From Flavobacteriales bacterium (GTDB lineage: Bacteria > Bacteroidota > Bacteroidia > Flavobacteriales > JASBRU01), in contig JASBRU010000008.1 of the NCBI GenBank assembly GCA_030149285.1, positions 124,001 through 188,000 of the forward strand: DNA of 64,000 nt, written 5' to 3'. Numbering within the stretch: position 1 is the stretch's first letter; every line of letters begins with the position of its first letter. The notes beneath the pieces are model-generated. The model made no database searches. It was not told the origin of the DNA and saw nothing but the letters and a program-made list of their open reading frames with translations. The position numbers and the translations under genes were made by a program. Positions 8,338 to 16,155 of this stretch are shown here, piece after piece.

Positions 8338-9063
8338 TTAATTTATTCTCAAATCATCATAGAGAATATCTTCTGTACCTTCATTACTTACTTTACGATG
8401 AAAGTCTTTTTCATAGGTACTCATTTTTTTAATCATAATGAGTGCAAAAACAGCCGATAGGATTCGTAAAAACCATCCAATCAGCCGGATGTTTAAGTCT
8501 CTTTTTATTTCTGCAGTTTGTATTATTGTATATCCACTCATATAAACTCCGGTCTTTGAAAAGTAGAGTACAACAAGAGAGAGTATTATTGTACTCCACC
8601 ATAATATAACAATGCTGTTGTTTTTTACATTTTTATAGCCATATGCTTTTCGTTGAGTCTCATGCCATAGTTCGGACATTATTTTAACAGGCATATATAG
8701 GTTTACAAATGGAATAAAAAAACCTCCGATTGTCCAGCCCGCACTGGAGTATGGTAAATTTTTAGTGCCTGCTGCAATTAAGTTATGGTAAGCACGATAA
8801 AACCATACTAGAAAAACCACTATCAAAAATAAAGTACTTACTAAGGCAAGCATTAAAGCTATATCATCAATTAACATAAGCCCTTCGGGGTAATATGCAC
8901 TTATTATCTGACCATTACTAATAGTAATTACTTCGCCAGAATCTATGATAGCATTTACAAATAGAAAATTAGTTGTGTAGTAAAAACCAGTAGTAATTAT
9001 ATATACAATAAAGCCTATAAGCACTAGTTTATTTGCCGTGCTATTATCTTTTAGTATTGCCAT
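8338..9063 (-). CDS. DUF4328 family membrane protein
   Basis: This 241-residue protein has several membrane segments. It carries the conserved DUF4328 features: WFYRAYHNL after the third hydrophobic stretch (about residue 86) and GWTIGGFFIPFVNLYMPVKIM (about 109-129) followed by ExW. The family's function is unknown. It ends next to the convergent phosphatase gene and starts 11 bases after pgi on the same strand, so the two may be co-transcribed. Confidence 0.78.
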   Translation of the reverse strand: MAILKDNSTANKLVLIGFIVYIITTGFYYTTNFLFVNAIIDSGEVITISNGQIISAYYPEGLMLIDDIALMLALVSTLFLIVVFLVWFYRAYHNLIAAGTKNLPYSSAGWTIGGFFIPFVNLYMPVKIMSELWHETQRKAYGYKNVKNNSIVILWWSTIILSLVVLYFSKTGVYMSGYTIIQTAEIKRDLNIRLIGWFLRILSAVFALIMIKKMSTYEKDFHRKVSNEGTEDILYDDLRIN

Positions 9064-9074
9064 GATGTAAGGGT

Positions 9075-10718
9075 TTACTGCTTGTTTTTCTTGTAATAGT
9101 TTATCAATCCGTTGGTAGAGCTATCATGAGAGGAAACAACATTGTTATCCTCCAATTCTGGCAGTATATTTGTTGCTAATTCTTTGCCAAGTTCTACTCC
9201 CCATTGATCAAAACTATAGATGTTCCAGATAACACCTTGTACAAATATTTTATGCTCATACATGGCTATTAAGCTACCTAGTGTTTTTGGGCTTAGCTTA
9301 TCAAATAATATAGAGTTGCTGGGTTTGTTGCCTTCAAATACTTTGTAGGGTAGCAGTAAATTTATTTTTTCTTCAGGCAAACCTGCATCAATCATTTCTT
9401 GCTTTGCTTGCTCTTTGGTTTTACCAAAGGCAAGCGCCTCAGTTTGCGCAAAAAAGTTGGCCAATAAGGTTTGATGATGGTTTGCAATGGGGTTTTGGCT
9501 ATTTACAGCTGCTAAAAAATCGCAAGGAATTAACTTAGTGCCTTGGTGTATTAGCTGAAAAAAAGCATGTTGCCCATTAGTACCGGGTTGTCCCCAAATT
9601 ATGGGTCCTGTTTGGTAGTTAACGGGTTTACCATCTCTGTCTACAGACTTGCCGTTGCTCTCCATATTCCCTTGCTGAAAATAACTGGAAAAATGGTTTA
9701 AGTATTGGCTGTATGGAATAATAGCCTCGGTTTCTGTGTTAAAAAAGTTGTTATACCAAATGCCTATTAGGGCTAAGTTTATGGGTATATTTTCTTCAGC
9801 CGGACTATTTTTAAAGTGCTCATCCATTTCATAAGCACCCTCTAGTAATTCTATAAAATTTTGGTAGCCCACCGTACAGGCAATGCTTAAGCCTATAGCA
9901 GACCATAAAGAGTATCTGCCTCCTACCCAATCCCAAAATTTAAACATGTTTGCAGGGTCAATACCAAAGTTTTTTACTTCTTCCTCATTAGTAGAGATAG
10001 CTACAAAATGTTTTGCAACATCTGCTTGTTTTGCATTTTTTAAAAACCACTTTTTTGCTGTATTCGCATTTGTCATGGTTTCTTGGGTGGTAAATGTTTT
10101 AGAAGCAATACAAAACAGTGTTGTTTCCGGATCTAAGTTTTTAAGCGTTTCGGTAATATCAGCGGCATCTACATTAGATACAAAATGTGGTGTAATGTTT
10201 TTCCAATAGGGCTTCAGTGCTTCGGTAGCCATCAGCGGACCTAAATCAGATCCTCCAATACCAATATTTACAATATCAGTAATTGCTTTACCTGTATAGC
10301 CCTTATGTTCTCCGGATAATAGGCTGGTAGAGAAGCGTTTAATTTGTTGTAGCACCTCTTCTACTTCAGGCATTACATCTTTACCTTCAAAATAAATGGG
10401 CTTACCACTTCGGTTTCTTAAGGCAGAGTGTAATACAGCTCTATTTTCTGTTACATTAATTTTTTTGCCTGTAAATAAACTATCAATAGCTTTTTTTACG
10501 TTAGTTTCATTAGCAAGTTGATGCAACAAATTCAACGTTTTTTTAGAAATTCTGTTTTTAGAAAAATCAACTAGTAAAGTATCAGTTTGTAGAGAAAAAG
10601 TGCTAAAACGATTTTTTTCGACTAAAAAAAGTTCACGCAGGTGCACATTTTTTATTTCTAAAAAATGTTCTTCTAGTTCTTGCCAAGCCTTAGTTGATAA
10701 AGGATTACTGTTTTGCAT
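9075..10718 (-). CDS. pgi: Glucose-6-phosphate isomerase
   Basis: This 547-residue enzyme interconverts glucose-6-phosphate and fructose-6-phosphate in glycolysis and gluconeogenesis. Visible signatures are the sugar-phosphate site [16 protein letters not shown] (about 152-167), [20 protein letters not shown] (about 259-278), the [18 protein letters not shown] segment with the catalytic region, and the C-terminal [14 protein letters not shown] signature. The length is normal for the long bacterial/eukaryotic-type PGI. It has its own upstream region, divergent from the desaturase gene. Confidence 0.97.
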   Translation of the reverse strand: MQNSNPLSTKAWQELEEHFLEIKNVHLRELFLVEKNRFSTFSLQTDTLLVDFSKNRISKKTLNLLHQLANETNVKKAIDSLFTGKKINVTENRAVLHSALRNRSGKPIYFEGKDVMPEVEEVLQQIKRFSTSLLSGEHKGYTGKAITDIVNIGIGGSDLGPLMATEALKPYWKNITPHFVSNVDAADITETLKNLDPETTLFCIASKTFTTQETMTNANTAKKWFLKNAKQADVAKHFVAISTNEEEVKNFGIDPANMFKFWDWVGGRYSLWSAIGLSIACTVGYQNFIELLEGAYEMDEHFKNSPAEENIPINLALIGIWYNNFFNTETEAIIPYSQYLNHFSSYFQQGNMESNGKSVDRDGKPVNYQTGPIIWGQPGTNGQHAFFQLIHQGTKLIPCDFLAAVNSQNPIANHHQTLLANFFAQTEALAFGKTKEQAKQEMIDAGLPEEKINLLLPYKVFEGNKPSNSILFDKLSPKTLGSLIAMYEHKIFVQGVIWNIYSFDQWGVELGKELATNILPELEDNNVVSSHDSSTNGLINYYKKNKQ

Positions 10719-10797
10719 AGTTTTTTACTTGCGTGCCAATTTACAAAGTCTTGTGAATAAAACCTTTGTCGTTTAAAGGAATTCATCAAGAATAGCT

Positions 10798-10805
10798 TAA
10801 ATTTG
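10798..10805 (+). promoter_or_regulatory. -7 element of the desaturase gene
   Basis: TAAATTTG matches TAnnTTTG and lies 28 bases before the ATG at 10833. No convincing TTTG at the right spacing was found upstream. Confidence 0.4.
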
Positions 10806-10832
10806 TAGAATAATTAAAGAATAAAGAATTAC

Positions 10833-11945
10833 ATGCCGAAGAAGATAACGTTTTCACGTAAAGATCCAGCAAAGTTTTTTCAGACATTACAAAAGAGAGT
10901 AGATGCTTACTTTAAAGAAAATAACAAGAGCAAAACAGCAAATGGCGAAATGATTTTTAAAACATTTACCATGTTTGCTTTATACATTACCCCTTATATT
11001 TTATTACTTACTGTAAGTATGCCTTTATGGCTTACCATAATTACACTTGTATTTATGGGCTTAGCAATGTCTGGGGTAGGAATGTCTGTTATGCATGATG
11101 CAAATCATGGTTCATACTCAAAACATTCATTAGTAAATAAAATAGTAGGTAGTAGTATTTACTTAATATCAGGTAACGTATTTACATGGAAAGTACAGCA
11201 TACGCTACACCATTCGTATACAAATATTCATGAGCATGATGAGGATTTAAATGCATCAGGCTTGTTGCGCTTATCTCCGTATCAAAAGCAAAGAAAAGCT
11301 TACAAGTACCAGCATTTATATAGTGTGTTTGTATATGCATTGCTTACTTTAAACTGGTCTTTAACTAAAGACTTTAAGCAAATAATCTTATTTCTTAGAA
11401 ACCCAAAATTGCCAATGGCAAATAAGGTAAATAAGAGAGCGGTATGGCTAAAGCTTATTGCTGCTAAGATTGTTTACTTTACTATCTTTTTTGTAATCCC
11501 AATTATGGTTACAGATTTTAGCTTTGGACAGATATTATTAGGCTACTGTATTATGCACTTTACTGCAGGTATTACGCTAAGTATTATTTTCCAATTAGCT
11601 CATATTGTAGAAGGAATGAATTTCCCTGAGCCTGATGATACAGGTAATATGGAGAATACTTGGGCTATTCACCAACTATATACTACTGCAGATTTTTCTC
11701 CGGGTAACGGATTTATATCTTGGTACTTAGGTGGGTTGAATTACCAAATAGAGCACCATATATTCCCTAATATATGCCATATACATTATAGAGATATTGC
11801 TAAAATTGTAGAAAGCACTGCTAAAGAATTTGGATTGCCGTACGTACAAAACCGTACTATTTTCCAAGCAATTGGCTCGCACTTTAGAAGCCTGAAAGTA
11901 TTGGGTTCTTTAGAGCAAAGAGTGGTTCCTGCAGGAGCAGTTTAA
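10833..11945 (+). CDS. Membrane fatty acid (acyl-CoA/acyl-lipid) desaturase
   Basis: This 370-residue membrane di-iron desaturase has the three histidine boxes: HDANH (about residue 89), HTLHH (about 125) and QIEHH (about 308). Hydrophobic pairs before and between the boxes form the usual four-helix scaffold. The third box of the QxxHH type places it with front-end/linoleoyl-CoA desaturase-like enzymes, though the double-bond position cannot be told. It probably tunes membrane fluidity. It is a single gene with its own TAAATTTG promoter. Confidence 0.9.
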   Translation: MPKKITFSRKDPAKFFQTLQKRVDAYFKENNKSKTANGEMIFKTFTMFALYITPYILLLTVSMPLWLTIITLVFMGLAMSGVGMSVMHDANHGSYSKHSLVNKIVGSSIYLISGNVFTWKVQHTLHHSYTNIHEHDEDLNASGLLRLSPYQKQRKAYKYQHLYSVFVYALLTLNWSLTKDFKQIILFLRNPKLPMANKVNKRAVWLKLIAAKIVYFTIFFVIPIMVTDFSFGQILLGYCIMHFTAGITLSIIFQLAHIVEGMNFPEPDDTGNMENTWAIHQLYTTADFSPGNGFISWYLGGLNYQIEHHIFPNICHIHYRDIAKIVESTAKEFGLPYVQNRTIFQAIGSHFRSLKVLGSLEQRVVPAGAV

Positions 11946-11983
11946 CGGAAGCTTAGGTTACCCTACCTTTTTATTATAGTTAG

Positions 11984-12868
11984 TTAAAGCGATGACTGCA
12001 TGTTATGCCATTGTGTAGCATAGCTGCCAAGTTTATCTGAGAGGACTTTTAGGTCTTTTGTATACTTATTTTTTAAGTAGCTTTTTACTTCTTCGGGCAT
12101 TTCAAACTTCACAGAAACGTTGTCTTTGGCTTGTAAATCACACTCGGCATCTATTTTAGTGGTATCGCCTCCAATAAAGCTTACAATGTCTGTAAGCAGT
12201 TCTTTAGGGTTCTCAGTTATTGCATCGTAAAAGCCAATCATAAACTGGTCTTTTGGATAGTATTTAGAGTAGGTATTAATCGTTTTTATATAATCTGACC
12301 TTAGTACTTGATCTTCTTTTTCAAAAAAATCTAATATGTACTTAATGTCTATAGTACTGTAATCTTGTATGCCTTGTTTAGTAAGGTGAAACCTGAAATG
12401 AGACCAAGCTCTATCAATAGGGTTTCTTAGTAAAAGAATAATTTTTGTGTTGGGTAAGAGGGTGTGCATTTTTTTTACATCTGCATCATTTAGGATGGAG
12501 TAGGAGGGTGTTATTTCTCCTTTAATCCCCTCTAAATTTTTAAATAGTGATAGATAAAATGCGTCATCATATCTAGAAAAGAAATAGTGAGAAAACCACT
12601 TTACTTTTTTTAGACCTTTAAACCTCTTCGGGATTCTTTTCTTGGCAAGCTTTAGCCACTCTTTATTAGTAAACCTTTTGATAGGCGATTTTTCGGCTAA
12701 GAAACTTGAAGAAGGGTAGATAGGGCTTCTATCAAAGTAATGTAACTCTTTAATGTAGGGCAACGAAAATTCCGATAATTCATTTAACCTAGAAAATAAC
12801 CATGTGGTGCCTGCTTTTTGTGCACCAATACATATAAAATCTACATGGGTATTTGGGTTCTTTGCCAT
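11984..12868 (-). CDS. PAPS-dependent sulfotransferase family protein
   Basis: This 294-residue protein has the 5'-phosphosulfate loop FICIGAQKAGTTWLF (about residues 11-25) and the 3'-phosphate-binding motif LLLRNPIDRAWSHF (about 145-158), which define cytosolic/Golgi-type sulfotransferase folds. It should move sulfate from PAPS to an acceptor, perhaps a polysaccharide or lipid; the acceptor is unknown. It starts 15 bases after the nfuA-like gene on the same strand, which suggests co-transcription without an obvious functional link. A second, unrelated-looking sulfotransferase is at 58764. Confidence 0.83.
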   Translation of the reverse strand: MAKNPNTHVDFICIGAQKAGTTWLFSRLNELSEFSLPYIKELHYFDRSPIYPSSSFLAEKSPIKRFTNKEWLKLAKKRIPKRFKGLKKVKWFSHYFFSRYDDAFYLSLFKNLEGIKGEITPSYSILNDADVKKMHTLLPNTKIILLLRNPIDRAWSHFRFHLTKQGIQDYSTIDIKYILDFFEKEDQVLRSDYIKTINTYSKYYPKDQFMIGFYDAITENPKELLTDIVSFIGGDTTKIDAECDLQAKDNVSVKFEMPEEVKSYLKNKYTKDLKVLSDKLGSYATQWHNMQSSL

Positions 12869-12883
12869 TAAGGTTGGGTAAAC

Positions 12884-13522
12884 TTATCCGTTTTCGGCAA
12901 CTACTTCTTTTATAAGAGTAGGTAGCATTTTTTGGAGTAATGTTTCAATCCCTTGTTTTAAAGTAAGCGTTGATGATGGGCAGCCACTACAAGCTCCTTG
13001 TAGTATAACTGTTACTACTCCTTCATCATTATAAGATTTAAATTTTATATTTCCTCCATCTTGCTCTACAGCAGGGCGTATGTACTCTTCAAGTATATCT
13101 ACAATTCTTTGTTCTATTTCGCCCAGTTCTTCCGGCTTTACAGAAACAGTTGGTTTACCTATTTCAGGTAAACTTATTTCATCACGTGTTGTTTTTTCTT
13201 TAACAACAACTTCGGTAAGTATAGGATTTCCTTCAGCAATATACTCACGGATAAACTCTCTTATTTCAAGCGTTATCTCTTCCCAATCAATCACATCAAA
13301 TTTAGCAACCGATACATAGTTACCGGATATAAAAACCTCTTTTACAAAAGGAAAATGAAAAAGCTTAGTAGCTAATGGAGAAATCTTAGCCTCTTCTATA
13401 TTCTTAAATTCTACACTATCAGTTTCAATAAGCATTCTGTTTGCTACAAACTTCATTACTCCGGGGTTAGGAGTAGATTCGGCATATATACTTACGGGTA
13501 CTTTTGTGGTTTCCATATTCAA
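12884..13522 (-). CDS. NifU-like Fe-S scaffold/carrier (Nfu type)
   Basis: This 212-residue protein has an N-terminal Nfu_N domain (YAESTPNPGVMKFVANR..., about 12-100) and a C-terminal NifU domain (about 130-205) with the cluster-binding CxxC in GACSGCPSS. It passes 4Fe-4S clusters to target enzymes. MiaB, encoded at 59931, is the kind of radical-SAM client served by Nfu proteins in other bacteria. The first ATG is taken; the next in-frame ATG is two codons later. A TACCTTTG promoter element lies at 13535-13542. Confidence 0.92.
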   Translation of the reverse strand: MNMETTKVPVSIYAESTPNPGVMKFVANRMLIETDSVEFKNIEEAKISPLATKLFHFPFVKEVFISGNYVSVAKFDVIDWEEITLEIREFIREYIAEGNPILTEVVVKEKTTRDEISLPEIGKPTVSVKPEELGEIEQRIVDILEEYIRPAVEQDGGNIKFKSYNDEGVVTVILQGACSGCPSSTLTLKQGIETLLQKMLPTLIKEVVAENG

Positions 13523-13534
13523 TTAAAATTTATG

Positions 13535-13542
13535 CAAAGGTA
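13535..13542 (-). promoter_or_regulatory. -7 element of the nfu gene
   Basis: TACCTTTG followed by C on the minus strand matches TAnnTTTG and is 13 bases before the start codon. It is divergent from the promoter at 13580. Confidence 0.45.
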
Positions 13543-13579
13543 AACCAATTATCTAACTCTTATGTTCAGGCTCTTTGGC

Positions 13580-13587
13580 TATATTTG
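13580..13587 (+). promoter_or_regulatory. -7 element of the gamma carbonic anhydrase-like gene
   Basis: TATATTTG matches TAnnTTTG, 17 bases before the ATG at 13605. Confidence 0.45.
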
Positions 13588-13604
13588 AAAAAAAATATTG
13601 AGGT

Positions 13605-14120
13605 ATGGCTTTAATAAAATCGGTTAGAGGTATAAACCCAACTATGGGAAGTGACTGTTATTTAGCAGAGAATTGTACCATAGTGGGTGAAGTAGAAATG
13701 GGAGACCAATGTAGTGTGTGGTTTAATGCAGTAATACGCGGAGATGTACACTATATAAAAATAGGCAATAAGGTAAATGTGCAAGATGGTGCGGTAATAC
13801 ATTGCACCTACCAAAAAGCTCCTACTGTTATTGGCAATAATGTATCTATAGGGCATAATGCCTTGGTGCATGGTTGTACTATACATGATAATGTGTTGAT
13901 AGGTATGGGCTCTATAGTAATGGATGGTTGTGTAGTAGAGAGCAATTCTATTATTGCAGCCGGAGCAATTTTATTAGAAAACACCCATGTAAAATCGGGT
14001 AGTATATATGCCGGAGTTCCTGCAAAAAAGGTAAAAGATATTACCCCTGAGTTAGTGTCGGGCGAAATCAATCGTATTGCCAATAATTATGTAATGTATT
14101 CGGGTTGGTTTAAAGAGTAA
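13605..14120 (+). CDS. Gamma carbonic anhydrase-like hexapeptide-repeat protein
   Basis: This 171-residue protein is built of left-handed beta-helix hexapeptide repeats. It has the YrdA/CaiE/gamma-CA pattern RGDVHYIKIGNKVNVQDGAVIH (about residues 46-67) and IGHNALVHGC (about 82-91), with the three histidines that bind metal in gamma carbonic anhydrases (in IHC, IGH and VHG). It ends in AGVPAKKVKDITPE, typical of the family. It may hydrate CO2, but many family members have no shown activity. It ends immediately before the convergent murI stop. Confidence 0.88.
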   Translation: MALIKSVRGINPTMGSDCYLAENCTIVGEVEMGDQCSVWFNAVIRGDVHYIKIGNKVNVQDGAVIHCTYQKAPTVIGNNVSIGHNALVHGCTIHDNVLIGMGSIVMDGCVVESNSIIAAGAILLENTHVKSGSIYAGVPAKKVKDITPELVSGEINRIANNYVMYSGWFKE

Positions 14121-14927
14121 TTACTTCCAAAGGTTTAATTCTTCTAACTTTATTTCTGCTTCAAAAAAGTACTGGGCTGTTTTTTCAAAACTAGCTGTAT
14201 AGTCTGAGACATAAAACTGAAGTTTACCACTCCCTGATGGATTAAGCTTGCCGGCTTTCTCCAATTCGGCTTTTATGTGTTCTGCAACAATTTCCGGAGT
14301 ATCTATAATGGTAACGGAGCCCTTGTAATAATTTTCTATATCCTCATGCAATAGCGGGTAGTGCGTACATGCAAGTACAAGGCACTCTATATTATCTAAA
14401 GCAGGTCTTTTAAGGTACTGTTTTATAGTTTCTATACTCACTGGAGTGCCATAAAAGCCTTCTTCTATCATTGGTGCAAAAAGCGGAGTAGCCATAGACG
14501 CTACATGAGCGTTGGGTTTTAAAGCCTTTATTTTTTTCTCATACATACCGGAGCCAATGGTAGCTTTTGTGCCTATAACGCCAACCTTTTCATCAGCGTG
14601 TTTATCTACTATATTAGCAACAATAGGTTCTATTACATTAAATACCATTGCGCGGTCTCCTACATGCTCTATAACGGCTTCTAATGCGGTTGAGGAGGCA
14701 CTGTTACAAGCAATGACTATTGCTTTACAACCATTTGCCAATAAAAAATCTGCTATACGAATAGAGTAGCTGATAATAGCTTCGGCAGATTTTTCGCCGT
14801 AAGGTAAATGAGCAGTATCACCATAATATATAAATGATTCGTTTGGCAGTAAGTTTGCCAAAGCATGTGCTACTGTTAGCCCGCCTACACCAGAATCAAA
14901 TACCCCTATTGGTTGTGATGCTTCCAT
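14121..14927 (-). CDS. murI: Glutamate racemase
   Basis: This protein of about 268 residues makes D-glutamate for peptidoglycan. It shows GVFDSGVGGLTV near the start, the first catalytic Cys in ACNSAS, and the second in ACTHYPLL. I start it at the ATG at 14927 (MEASQPIGVFDSG). A longer in-frame start at 14954 would lie inside the terminator hairpin and add the unusual GCFFIFIS. It follows the envelope operon on the same strand but behind its terminator, so it needs read-through or a promoter I could not see. Confidence 0.95.
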   Translation of the reverse strand: MEASQPIGVFDSGVGGLTVAHALANLLPNESFIYYGDTAHLPYGEKSAEAIISYSIRIADFLLANGCKAIVIACNSASSTALEAVIEHVGDRAMVFNVIEPIVANIVDKHADEKVGVIGTKATIGSGMYEKKIKALKPNAHVASMATPLFAPMIEEGFYGTPVSIETIKQYLKRPALDNIECLVLACTHYPLLHEDIENYYKGSVTIIDTPEIVAEHIKAELEKAGKLNPSGSGKLQFYVSDYTASFEKTAQYFFEAEIKLEELNLWK

Positions 14928-14941
14928 GGATATAAATATAA

Positions 14942-14968
14942 AAAAACATCCCACGAGGGGATGTTTTT
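14942..14968 (-). terminator. Intrinsic terminator closing the envelope operon
   Basis: An 11-base stem (14942-14952 with 14958-14968, core CATCCC/GGGATG) has a 5-base loop. On the minus strand it is followed by a T run. It lies between the last skp-like gene and murI. Confidence 0.8.
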
Positions 14969-14993
14969 AACTAACTTTTATAGGATAGAAATA

Positions 14994-15557
14994 TTATTGT
15001 ATTCCTAATTTAGCTTTTACCAATGGTAAAATATCTAAGCTTTCTTGTGCAAATAAAACAGCTCCTTTACTGGTGTCTAAAATATAAGTAAAACCATTTT
15101 CTGCAGCTACTTCATCAATAGCTTTTTGCGCTTTTTCTAAAACTGGTTGTAATAATTCAACTTCTTTTTTACCCAACTCTTGTTGTGCATTTTCTTGAAA
15201 GTCAACAATTCTGTTTTGCATGTCTTCAAGATTTTTTTGCTGAGTGTTTTTTTGTGTCTCTGAAGCAAAAGAGTTGCTTTTACTTTTCTGAAGGAAGTCA
15301 GTGTACATAGTTTGAAACTCAGTTTCCATTAACTTCAAATCATTTTGTAATGAAGCTTGAAATGCTTGTAATTGTTGTCTTGCAGTTTGTGTTTGTGGCA
15401 TTAATGCAATTAACTCATCAGAGTTTAAATGCCCAAACTTAGGTGTAGCACTTTGAGTTGTTGTTGGACTAGTTGTGTTAGTAGTCTGAGCGTGTGCTAC
15501 TGCAAATGTCCCGATAGTGAATACCAGAACTAATATTTTTTGAATCTGTTTCATCAT
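14994..15557 (-). CDS. OmpH/Skp-family periplasmic chaperone (second copy)
   Basis: This 187-residue protein has a signal peptide (ends near AHAQ), a Thr/Ser-rich linker and an OmpH/Skp domain (FGHLNSDELIALMPQ...) that is mostly helical and coiled-coil, ending in the beta elements TYILDTSKGAVLF. Skp holds unfolded outer membrane proteins for BamA. It is the last gene of the bamA operon and a diverged partner of the skp copy just upstream. Confidence 0.88.
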   Translation of the reverse strand: MMKQIQKILVLVFTIGTFAVAHAQTTNTTSPTTTQSATPKFGHLNSDELIALMPQTQTARQQLQAFQASLQNDLKLMETEFQTMYTDFLQKSKSNSFASETQKNTQQKNLEDMQNRIVDFQENAQQELGKKEVELLQPVLEKAQKAIDEVAAENGFTYILDTSKGAVLFAQESLDILPLVKAKLGIQ

Positions 15558-15600
15558 TGTGTAATTGCTTGTTTGTTTTAAGAGTGCAAATGTAAGGTTT

Positions 15601-16116
15601 TTAATATCTATAACCCATTTCTTCTAGTACTTGATCACTAACATCTAATTTAGTGCTTGTATACAGTACTGCGGTACCACTGGCCTTATCAAAAACCATG
15701 TCATACTTTCTTTTCTTAGCTACTTCGCTAATGGCATTAAATATTTGGTCTTGAATTGGTTTTATAAGCTCTTGTCTTTTTTGAAATAATTCTCCTTGTG
15801 GCCCAAAGTATTTGCGTTGTAATTCTTTTGCTTCTTTTTCTTTTGCAATAATTACGTCTTCGCGCTCTTTACGCATTTCATCTGTTAGGAGCACCTTCTC
15901 GGCATTATATGCTTTGTAAAGAGCATCAATATCTGTATAAAGGTTTTCAATTTCTAATTGCCATTGTGCAGCTAGTTGGTCAAGCTGGTTTTGTGCTTGC
16001 TCATAAGCAGGTACTTTGGCTAATATATAATCGCTATCTACATAAGCAAAACGCTGTGCATTTGCTGTAAATGATAGCCCAATTAATGCTATAGCAGCTA
16101 TAATAAATCGTTTCAT
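15601..16116 (-). CDS. OmpH/Skp-family periplasmic chaperone (first copy)
   Basis: This 171-residue protein has a signal peptide (MKRFIIAAIALIGLSFTANA) and the Skp body FAYVDSDYILAKVPAYEQAQ, a long Glu/Lys-rich coiled coil and the terminal strands YDMVFDKASGTAVLYT. It acts in the periplasm with BamA, encoded directly upstream. Tandem skp-like genes behind bamA are a common Bacteroidota arrangement. Confidence 0.9.
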   Translation of the reverse strand: MKRFIIAAIALIGLSFTANAQRFAYVDSDYILAKVPAYEQAQNQLDQLAAQWQLEIENLYTDIDALYKAYNAEKVLLTDEMRKEREDVIIAKEKEAKELQRKYFGPQGELFQKRQELIKPIQDQIFNAISEVAKKRKYDMVFDKASGTAVLYTSTKLDVSDQVLEEMGYRY

Positions 16117-16155
16117 AATACTGTTTTTTTATGGCCTTAGGCGAAATTAATTAAA

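Noticed and set aside
14928-14954. Extended N-terminus of murI
   Set aside because: The upstream ATG is within the terminator hairpin and the added residues are not part of the family's start.
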